Source: Pseudomonadota bacterium (lineage in GTDB: Bacteria > Pseudomonadota > Alphaproteobacteria > Acetobacterales > Acetobacteraceae). From it: a DNA stretch of 27,362 nucleotides. Location: contig JAKAZX010000006.1 in NCBI GenBank assembly GCA_021826485.1, forward strand, positions 1-27,362, given 5' to 3'. A model generated the notes under the pieces. It had not been told where the DNA came from. It made no database searches and was given only the letters and a program-made list of their open reading frames with translations. This document shows positions 20,764-27,362 of this stretch, piece after piece. The translations under genes and the position numbers were made by a program. Every line of letters begins with the position of its first letter. Position 1 is the stretch's first letter.

Positions 20764-21719
20764 CCGGCCCGGCGTTGCGCGTGATCGAGCCCGGCCTGCA
20801 TACGACGGTGCAGGATTGCGGCCGGCCCGCCGGGCAGGCGCTGGGCGTGCCGGTCTCGGGGGCGCTGGATACGGAGACGCTGCGGCTGGCGAACGCCCTG
20901 GTCGGCAATCCGGCGGCGGAGGCGGCGCTGGAAATCCTGCATCTCGGGCCGGTGCTGGAGGTTGCGGCCGAGGCGGTGCGGGTGGCGCTGGGGGCGCCGG
21001 CGGGCATGCTGGAGATCGACGGCCCCGGCGGCGGGCACGTGCCGCCCTGGCAGACGCTGACGCTGCGGCGCGGGGCCCGGATCGCGGTGCGCGGGCCGCA
21101 TCGCGCCTCCTGCGCCTATCTGGCGGTCGCCGGCGGGTTCGATCTGCCGGCGGTGATGGGCAGCCGCGCCACCTATGTGCGTGGCGGGTTCGGTGGCCTC
21201 TCCGGCCGGACGCTGGCGGCCGGCGATGCGCTGAAGCTGCGCCGGGATCAGGCGGCCGCGGGGCCGGAGCGGCGGCTCGGCCAGCCGCCGGCGGAGTACG
21301 GGATGGCCCTGCGCGTGGTGTTCGGCCCGCAGGACGACATGTTCACCGACGCCGCGCGGCAGACGCTGTGCAGCGCGGAATACGTGGTGACCCACGATGC
21401 CGACCGGATGGGGCTGCGGCTGGCCGGCCCGCCGCTGCGGCACGTGGCGGCGGCGGACATCGTCTCGGACGGGACGGCGTTCGGCGCGATCCAGGTGGCC
21501 GGGGACGGCCGGCCGGTGCTGCTGCTGGCGGACCGGCAGACCACCGGCGGCTATGCCAAGATCGCCACCGTCTGCACCGCCGACCTGCCGCGCGCCGGGC
21601 GGCTGCGGCCGAACGACCGGGTGCGCTTCGCCCCGATCGACGTCGCTGCCGCACAGGCGCTGCGGCGCTGGCACGAATGGGGCATCCAGGCCATGATCGC
21701 CGCCATCACGCCGGTGTAG
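20760..21719 (+). CDS. pxpC: 5-oxoprolinase subunit C (KipA / biotin-dependent carboxylase-like)
   Basis: A 319-residue PxpC protein. Opening VIEPGLHTTVQDCGR and GVPVSGALD (about 8-36), GGFDLPAVMGSRATYVRGGFGG near 130-145, and LLLADRQTTGGYAKIATV near 258-275 are all typical. It partners PxpB in 5-oxoproline activation and belongs to the family related to urea carboxylase C-terminal domains. The ATG at 20760 overlaps the pxpB stop as ATGA; the frame is open upstream in pxpB but without family homology. It converges on the ABC ATPase gene with 6 bases between stops and no visible terminator. Confidence 0.93.
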   Translation: MTGPALRVIEPGLHTTVQDCGRPAGQALGVPVSGALDTETLRLANALVGNPAAEAALEILHLGPVLEVAAEAVRVALGAPAGMLEIDGPGGGHVPPWQTLTLRRGARIAVRGPHRASCAYLAVAGGFDLPAVMGSRATYVRGGFGGLSGRTLAAGDALKLRRDQAAAGPERRLGQPPAEYGMALRVVFGPQDDMFTDAARQTLCSAEYVVTHDADRMGLRLAGPPLRHVAAADIVSDGTAFGAIQVAGDGRPVLLLADRQTTGGYAKIATVCTADLPRAGRLRPNDRVRFAPIDVAAAQALRRWHEWGIQAMIAAITPV

Positions 21720-21725
21720 CGCCCG

Positions 21726-22508
<783 letters not shown>

Positions 22509-22511
22509 GGT

Positions 22512-23621
22512 TCAGCGCTCCCCGGTGACCTTGCGGCGGATGAAGCTGTTGAACAGCACCGCCAGCAGCAGCATGCCGCCCAGGAACACCTTGAACCAGT
22601 CGCTGTCGAAATGCGTGTAGGTCAGGCCGATCGAGACCATGCCGAAGATGATGGCGCCGAGGAACGCGCCGATCGCCGAGCCGTAGCCGCCGGTGAGCAG
22701 GCAGCCGCCGATCACCGCCGCGATCACCGCCTCGAACTCCTTCTGGTCGCCGCGCAGGGCATCGGTGGACCCGGTGTTCATCACCTGCAACGTCGCTACC
22801 AGCGCGGCGGAGGCGGCGGTGAGCATGAACAGCGCGGTCTTCACCGCGGCGACCGGCACGCCGGAGTTGCGCGCGGCATTGGCATCGCCGCCGGCGGCGA
22901 AGATCCAGTTGCCGGCGCGCGTTGCCAGCAGCACCCAGGTCGCGACCAGCGCGAAGGCGATGAACCACAGGATGGAGACCGGCACGCCCTGCACGGTGGG
23001 TTCGCCTGACGGGAATTTCTGGATCATGCCGTGCGCCGCCATCCAGGTGAACAGTGGATGGAACGCGAGGCCCGAGAACAGGCCGGGCAGCACGCCGTCA
23101 CCCGCGGCATCGGCGATGCCGCGCAACTGCGTCGAACCGCCGGTCGCCCATTTCAGCCCGACCAGCGACAGGCCGCGATAGATGAACAGGAAGGCGAGCG
23201 TGACGATGAAGCTGGGCAGCTTGGTGCGGATCACGATGGTGCCGTTGATCGCGCCAAGGGCGGCCGCGCAGGCCAGCGTGACCAGCAGCGCGAGCACGAA
23301 CGGCAGGTGCAGCACAACCAGGCAGCCACCCAGGATCAGGCCGGCGAACGCGACCATCGAGCCGATCGACAGGTCGAACTCGCCGCCGATCATCAGCAGC
23401 GCCGCGGCAACCGCGAGGATGCCGAGTTCGGCGGCCGGGGCCATCACCGTCATCACGCCGCCGAGCGTGAACATCGAACGGTCGGCATAGACGCCGAAGA
23501 ACGCGATCACCAGGATCAGCCCGGCGACGGCGCCGAGTTCCGGCCGCCGCATGGCGCGCACCAGCAGCGAGGCGCGTTTCAGGCGTTCGTCGGACGCGAC
23601 AATGGCGGCACTGGTGCTCAC
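22512..23621 (-). CDS. Sugar ABC transporter permease (RbsC/FrcC family)
   Basis: A 369-residue inner-membrane protein with about ten hydrophobic spans. The GGEFDLSIGS segment near residue 85 is the hallmark of the BPD_transp_2 (ribose/xylose-type) permease family. A longer periplasm-facing stretch around residues 160-200 separates the two halves. It forms the channel with the ATPase encoded downstream and receives sugar from the binding protein encoded upstream. The 64-base gap from the binding protein gene holds a strong hairpin. Confidence 0.93.
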   Translation of the reverse strand: MSTSAAIVASDERLKRASLLVRAMRRPELGAVAGLILVIAFFGVYADRSMFTLGGVMTVMAPAAELGILAVAAALLMIGGEFDLSIGSMVAFAGLILGGCLVVLHLPFVLALLVTLACAAALGAINGTIVIRTKLPSFIVTLAFLFIYRGLSLVGLKWATGGSTQLRGIADAAGDGVLPGLFSGLAFHPLFTWMAAHGMIQKFPSGEPTVQGVPVSILWFIAFALVATWVLLATRAGNWIFAAGGDANAARNSGVPVAAVKTALFMLTAASAALVATLQVMNTGSTDALRGDQKEFEAVIAAVIGGCLLTGGYGSAIGAFLGAIIFGMVSIGLTYTHFDSDWFKVFLGGMLLLAVLFNSFIRRKVTGER

Positions 23622-23655
23622 GGCTGGTCCCCCTTGCGCGGTGGCGAGCAGGGAC

Positions 23656-23676
23656 GGGGCGCGCGCCGCGCGCCCC
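23656..23676 (-). promoter_or_regulatory. GC hairpin between binding-protein and permease genes
   Basis: GGGGCGCG and CGCGCCCC form a perfect 8-base stem with a 5-base loop, 9 bases after the binding-protein stop. There is no T run, so full termination is unlikely. Such intercistronic stem-loops in ABC operons commonly protect the upstream mRNA or reduce read-through, raising binding protein over permease. Confidence 0.5.
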
Positions 23677-23685
23677 GCCGGCGGG

Positions 23686-24624
23686 TCAGCGGATGCCCTG
23701 GGCGGACAGTTCGATCGCTTTTGCCGCCTTGTCCTTGGTGATCAGGTTGGGGCCGGACGGCACGTCGCCGCCCGGCATCAGGCCATCGCGCGCATACAGC
23801 GCCAGGAACGTCACCGGCAGATAGCCTTGCAGGAACTGCTGCTGGTCGATGCAGAACGTCGCATCACCGGCGGCCACCGCCTTCAGGTAGCCGGCGGAAA
23901 GGTCGAAGCTGGCGAGCCGGATCTTGCCGGCCATGCCGAGCTGTTTCACCGCCGCCAGCGTCGCTTCCCCGGCCAGGCTCGCGCTGAGTGCCATCACGGT
24001 GTCGATCGACGGGTCGGTGGACAGCGCCGCCTTGGTCTTGGCGGTGATGTCGGACGGGTCATTGCTGGTCGGCAGCACCTTGACATGGCCGCCGAAGCCT
24101 TCCGCGAATCCCTTGCAGCGCAGGTCGAGCGAAACATTGCCGACCTCGTGGTTGACGCAGATCGCGTTCTTGCCGCCCATCTCCTTCAGCTTCGCGCCGG
24201 CGATGCGGCCGGCGGTGTACTCGTCCTGCCCGACATGCAGCAGCGCGCCCAACTGGCGCGACACGTCGGAGCCGGAGTTCATCGAGATCACCGGAATGCC
24301 GGCGGCGACGGCGCGCTTGATCGACGGGCCGAGCGCCGAGGCATCGGGGATCGACACCACCAAGCCGGCCGGACGCTGGTTGACGGCCGCGTCGATCAAC
24401 TGCGCCATCTTCACCATGTCGAACGTCTCGGGCGCGCGGTAATCGACCGTCACCTTCTGGTCGGCAGCGGCCTTGGTGACGCCGTTCTTCACCACCGACC
24501 AGAACGGATCGTTCGCCTGGCCGTGGCTGACCACGATGATATGGATGTCATCCGCGCGGGCCGGGGCGACTGCGACAATGCCGAGCAGCACAGCCCCGGC
24601 AAGCAGCGTGAGCAGCTTCCTCAT
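23686..24624 (-). CDS. Sugar ABC transporter periplasmic binding protein
   Basis: A 312-residue binding protein of the ribose/galactose type (Peripla_BP_4). A signal peptide is clear: MRKLL, a hydrophobic core, and a cut probably after APARA near residue 24. The mature part starts with a beta strand DDIHIIVVSHGQANDPFW, then has VSIPDASALGPSIKRAVAAGIPV, typical of the family. GGAGG lies 8 bases before the ATG at 24624. The frame stays open far upstream, but that is noncoding shadow over the divergent genes. It leads the transporter transcript and diverges from the aldose-dehydrogenase-like gene, so the sugar imported is likely the one oxidised by that locus. Confidence 0.95.
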   Translation of the reverse strand: MRKLLTLLAGAVLLGIVAVAPARADDIHIIVVSHGQANDPFWSVVKNGVTKAAADQKVTVDYRAPETFDMVKMAQLIDAAVNQRPAGLVVSIPDASALGPSIKRAVAAGIPVISMNSGSDVSRQLGALLHVGQDEYTAGRIAGAKLKEMGGKNAICVNHEVGNVSLDLRCKGFAEGFGGHVKVLPTSNDPSDITAKTKAALSTDPSIDTVMALSASLAGEATLAAVKQLGMAGKIRLASFDLSAGYLKAVAAGDATFCIDQQQFLQGYLPVTFLALYARDGLMPGGDVPSGPNLITKDKAAKAIELSAQGIR

Positions 24625-24692
24625 CCGATTGTCCTCCCTTGCGCCGCACCGTCCCGGGGGCATGATCCGTTCCCCGGCGGCGACGGCCTGTC

Positions 24693-24744
24693 CGGCATTA
24701 CGCCATGCCGCGCCGGGCGTGCAAGTCCCCCAAGTCCGGCGTAA
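24693..24744. promoter_or_regulatory. Dyads in the divergent sugar-locus promoter region
   Basis: The 150-base gap holds CGGCAT-6-ATGCCG (24693-24710) and a longer-range pair TTACGCC (24698-24704) with GGCGTAA (24738-24744), 33 bases apart. CAAGTCC is also repeated directly at 24722 and 24731. They are placed to serve a regulator of both directions. Chance is possible in DNA this GC-rich. Confidence 0.25.
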
Positions 24745-24774
24745 CATGGCGCTGGGAACAGGGAGGGAACCGGG

Positions 24775-25788
24775 ATGGATCCACGGGCGAGGCGACGGCT
24801 GGGCAAGTCCGGGCTGGAGGTGACGGCACTCGGGCTGGGTGGCGCGCCGCTCGGCGATTTCTATGCCAAGCTGCCGGAGGAGACCGCGCTCGCCACGGTC
24901 ACCGCCGCCTACAGCTACGGCGTGCGGCTGTACGACACCGCGCCGCTGTATGGCCAGGGACTGTCGGAGCATCGCTTCGGCCACGTGCTGCGCCGCCTGC
25001 CGCACGACTTCGTGCTGTGCACCAAGGTCGGCCGCCACATGGTGCCGGAGGCGCCGGAGCGCGTCGATCACTCCTGGTTCAAGGGCGGGCTGAACATGCG
25101 CCCGGTGGTCGATTACTCGTACGACGGCACGATGCGCGCGATCGACCAGAGCTTCCAGCGCCTGGGCGTCGAACGTATCGACGTGCTGCACATCCATGAC
25201 GTCGATATCTGGACGCATGGCGACGGCTACGAACAGCGGTTCCGTGAGGCGATGGAAGGCGCCTATCCGGCGCTGCACAAGCTGCGCGAGCAGAAGGTGA
25301 TCGGCGCGATCGGCGTCGGCGTGAACGAGACGGCGCCGCTGATGCGCTTCGCCGCCGCCGGCGATTTCGACTGTTTCATGCTGGCCGGCCGCTACACGCT
25401 GCTGGAACACGCGGCGCTGGACGACCTGCTGCCGCTGTGCGTGCAGAAGGGCATCGGCATCCTGATCGCCGGGCCGTACAACTCCGGCATCCTGGCCAGC
25501 GGCGCGGTGCCCGGCGCGAAATACAACTACCGCGACGCGCCGCCCGAGATCATGCAGCGCGTCGCGCGGATCGAGGCGGTGTGCCGCCGCCATGCCGTCC
25601 CCCTGGCAGCCGCGGCGCTGCAATTCCCGCTCGGCCATCCGGCGGTTGCCGCGATGGTCCCGGGCGCCGTCACCCCCGCCGAGGTGGAGCGCAACGTGGC
25701 GCTGATGACGCAGCCGATCCCGGCGGCGCTGTGGGCGGAACTGCGGCAGGAAAAGCTGCTGCCCGCCGACGCGCCGGCGCCCGGCTGA
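24775..25788 (+). CDS. Aldo/keto reductase, aldose (L-fucose-type) dehydrogenase-like
   Basis: A 337-residue AKR of the branch that includes D-threo-aldose 1-dehydrogenase, bacterial L-fucose dehydrogenase and pyridoxal 4-dehydrogenase. The tetrad is Asp54, Tyr59, Lys84 and His141. The segments YDTAPLYGQGLSEHRFG (53-69), VLHIHDVDIW and ILIAGPYNSGIL are typical of this branch. It would oxidise an aldose at C1 to its lactone with NAD(P). GGGAGG lies 8 bases before the ATG. A divergent sugar importer and a downstream lactonase-like amidohydrolase support a sugar role over pyridoxal. The FMN oxidase starts 12 bases after its stop. Confidence 0.88.
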   Translation: MDPRARRRLGKSGLEVTALGLGGAPLGDFYAKLPEETALATVTAAYSYGVRLYDTAPLYGQGLSEHRFGHVLRRLPHDFVLCTKVGRHMVPEAPERVDHSWFKGGLNMRPVVDYSYDGTMRAIDQSFQRLGVERIDVLHIHDVDIWTHGDGYEQRFREAMEGAYPALHKLREQKVIGAIGVGVNETAPLMRFAAAGDFDCFMLAGRYTLLEHAALDDLLPLCVQKGIGILIAGPYNSGILASGAVPGAKYNYRDAPPEIMQRVARIEAVCRRHAVPLAAAALQFPLGHPAVAAMVPGAVTPAEVERNVALMTQPIPAALWAELRQEKLLPADAPAPG

Positions 25789-25800
25789 CGCGCCGCGCCG

Positions 25801-27042
25801 ATGCCTGCGGCCTGGCAGCGGCGGGGTTACAGCATCGCGGCGATGCGCCGGCAGGCGCGCGCCGCGCTGCCGCGGCCGGTGTTCGACTTCGCCGACGGCG
25901 GCGCCGAGGATGAGCGCACGCTGCGCCGCAACGAAGCCGCCTTCGCCGAATACGCGCTGCTGCCCCGGCCGCTGAACGGAGCAGCGGCGCGCGACCAGTC
26001 GCTCGACCTGTTCGGCCATCGGCTCTCGCTGCCGGTGCTGCTCGGCCCGACCGGGCTGGCCGGCCTGTTCTGGCCGGATGCCGAGCGCGCGGCGGCGCGC
26101 GCCGCGGCGGCGGCCGGCACCGTCTATTGCCTCAGCCACGGTTCGGTCTGCACGCTGGAGCAGTTGGCCGCGACCGGCGCGGCGCCGCGCTGGATGCAGG
26201 TGTTCATCTATCGCGATCGCAGCTTCACCCGGGAACTGGCGGCGCGGGCGCAAGCGGCCGGCGACGACGCGCTGGTGCTGACCATCGACAACCAGTTGCT
26301 CGGCAATCGCGAACGCGACCTGCGCAACGGCTTCAGCATTCCGCCGCGCTTCGGCGCGCGCGACCTTGCCGGCACGGCGCTGCGGCTGCGCTGGCTCGCG
26401 CGGATGCGGCGGGACCTGCCGCGTATCACCTTCGGCAACTATGTCCGCCCCGGCGAGCCGGCGGACATCCGCACGCTGGCCGGCCGGATGGCCGGGCTGC
26501 TCGACCCGGCGATGAACTGGGCGGATGTCGATGCGCTGCGCCGCGACTGGCGCGGGCCGCTGCTGCTGAAGGGCGTGCTGCATCCTGCCGAGGCGGCGGA
26601 GGCCGCGGCGCGCGGCATCGACGGTCTGATCGTGTCCAACCACGGCGGCCGCCAACTCGACGGCGCCGCCGCCGCGCTGGAGGCGCTCCCCGGCGTGGCG
26701 GCGGCGGTGGCCGGCCGCATCCCCGTGCTGCTCGATGGCGGCGTGCGACGCGGCGCGGACGTGGTGACCGCGCTCGCGCTCGGCGCGCGCGCCTGCCTGA
26801 TCGGCCGCCCGGCGCTGTGGGGCGTCGCGGTCGCGGGCGAGGCCGGCGTCGCCCACGTGCTCGACATCTACCGCCGCGAGATCGACCGCGCGATGGGCCT
26901 GCTCGGCGCCGCGCGGCTTGCCGATCTCGGCCCGGACCTGCTGTTCCGCCGCCAACAGGGGATGCCGCCATGCCCGACTTCCCGATCATCGACAGCCACG
27001 TCCATCTCTACGACATCGCCCGTCTCCGCTACGCCTGGCTGA
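25801..27042 (+). CDS. FMN-dependent alpha-hydroxy-acid oxidase/dehydrogenase
   Basis: A 413-residue protein of the L-lactate dehydrogenase/mandelate dehydrogenase/glycolate oxidase family. It has the N-terminal FDFADGGAEDERTLRRN pattern (about 30-46), LTIDNQLLGNRERDLRNGF near 160-178, and the active-site signature SNHGGRQ at 279-285 with catalytic His281 and substrate-binding Arg284. It oxidises a 2-hydroxy acid, passing electrons to a carrier or oxygen. L-lactate is plausible because deoxy-sugar routes end in lactaldehyde/lactate. Homology fades near residue 389; the last 24 residues are read in a different frame from the next gene, over a 73-base overlap. It is cotranscribed with the AKR upstream. 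Confidence 0.9.
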   Translation: MPAAWQRRGYSIAAMRRQARAALPRPVFDFADGGAEDERTLRRNEAAFAEYALLPRPLNGAAARDQSLDLFGHRLSLPVLLGPTGLAGLFWPDAERAAARAAAAAGTVYCLSHGSVCTLEQLAATGAAPRWMQVFIYRDRSFTRELAARAQAAGDDALVLTIDNQLLGNRERDLRNGFSIPPRFGARDLAGTALRLRWLARMRRDLPRITFGNYVRPGEPADIRTLAGRMAGLLDPAMNWADVDALRRDWRGPLLLKGVLHPAEAAEAAARGIDGLIVSNHGGRQLDGAAAALEALPGVAAAVAGRIPVLLDGGVRRGADVVTALALGARACLIGRPALWGVAVAGEAGVAHVLDIYRREIDRAMGLLGAARLADLGPDLLFRRQQGMPPCPTSRSSTATSISTTSPVSATPG

Positions 27043-27362
27043 ACGCGGTCCCGCGGATCAACCGCACCTATCTGCCGGCGGATTTCGATGCCGCACGCGG
27101 CCCGGTCGCGGTCGATCGCATCGTGTTCGCCGAGGTCGCGGTCGATCCCGGCCTGCACATCGCCGAAGCCGCCTTCGTGCAGGAACTGGCCGACGCCGAT
27201 GCGCGGATCGCCGCGATGATCGCGCACGCACCGGTGGAGAAAGGTGCGGCGGTGGAGGATGATCTCGCCGCGCTGTCGCGCTTCGCCACGCTGCGCGGCA
27301 TCCGCCGGCTGATCGAGACCGAGCGCGATCCCGGCATCTGCCTCGAACCCGACTTCGTCGAA
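26970..27362 (+). CDS. Amidohydrolase-family lactonase, partial (right edge)
   Basis: 131 codons are visible; no stop is reached. The start MPDFPIIDSHVHLYD has the metal-binding H-x-H pair (His10, His12) of the amidohydrolase_2 family, and the middle (VFAEVAVDPG, then a ...GIRRLIETERDP-like stretch) resembles L-fuconolactonase and related sugar lactonases. Such an enzyme would open the lactone made by the aldose dehydrogenase two genes upstream. The ATG at 26970 lies inside the end of the FMN oxidase frame. The rest of the catalytic site is outside the window, so the lactone specificity cannot be tested. Confidence 0.82.
   Translation, partial: MPDFPIIDSHVHLYDIARLRYAWLNAVPRINRTYLPADFDAARGPVAVDRIVFAEVAVDPGLHIAEAAFVQELADADARIAAMIAHAPVEKGAAVEDDLAALSRFATLRGIRRLIETERDPGICLEPDFVE

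Noticed and set aside
23686..26955. A single 1089-codon minus-strand protein including the binding protein
   Set aside because: The signal peptide and strong ribosome site at 24624 define the true start; the upstream part is antisense to the AKR and FMN oxidase genes.

Overview
The window is GC-rich, densely coded chromosomal DNA from a bacterium, most likely an alphaproteobacterium (possibly Rhodospirillales/Acetobacteraceae, low certainty). Reasons are the codon bias, the SdhAF4/DUF1674 gene next to argG, the single-ATPase sugar ABC transporter of rhizobial FrcA type, and frequent 4-base ATGA/GTGA gene overlaps. I see no rRNA, tRNA, CRISPR array or insertion sequence. Both ends cut a gene.

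Left part (1 to about 15.1 kb) looks like an accessory catabolic block built around the deazaflavin cofactor F420. On the minus strand are pxpA-like (LamB/YcsF), a crotonase and the start of an acyl-CoA dehydrogenase. Diverging from them is a tight plus-strand operon: NADPH:F420 oxidoreductase (npdG-like), cofE, cofD, cofC and a fused cofG-cofH FO synthase. That is every core step of F420 synthesis plus an enzyme that recharges the cofactor. Downstream, on the same strand, are a glutaconate-type CoA-transferase pair, a luciferase-like (LLM) probable F420-dependent oxidoreductase, and a three-gene molybdenum hydroxylase. The iron-sulfur subunit of that hydroxylase is fused to a CoxG/SRPBCC domain.

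My working hypothesis is that this block is one pathway. A molybdenum hydroxylase oxidises a cyclic, perhaps N-heteroaromatic, substrate; an F420H2-dependent enzyme reduces the ring; a PxpA-like hydrolase opens a lactam; then CoA transfer, crotonase and acyl-CoA dehydrogenase complete degradation. The substrate is not shown by the sequence. The pxpA and npdG promoter regions share a 9-of-10 motif, which fits common control.

Middle part (15.2 to 21.7 kb) looks like ordinary genome. It holds a polyprenyl-phosphate sugar-phosphate transferase overlapping tail-to-tail with a UMF1-family MFS transporter, then argG and sdhAF4 (minus strand). After these come an aldo/keto reductase and pxpB-pxpC (plus strand), whose usual partner pxpA is about 18 kb away in the F420 block.

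Right part (21.7 to 27.4 kb) is a sugar-utilisation locus. An ABC importer (binding protein, permease, ATPase; minus strand) diverges from an aldose dehydrogenase-like aldo/keto reductase, an FMN alpha-hydroxy-acid oxidase and a truncated lactonase-like amidohydrolase. This resembles the non-phosphorylating oxidation of L-fucose or a related aldose, with the FMN enzyme suited to the L-lactate such a route can release.
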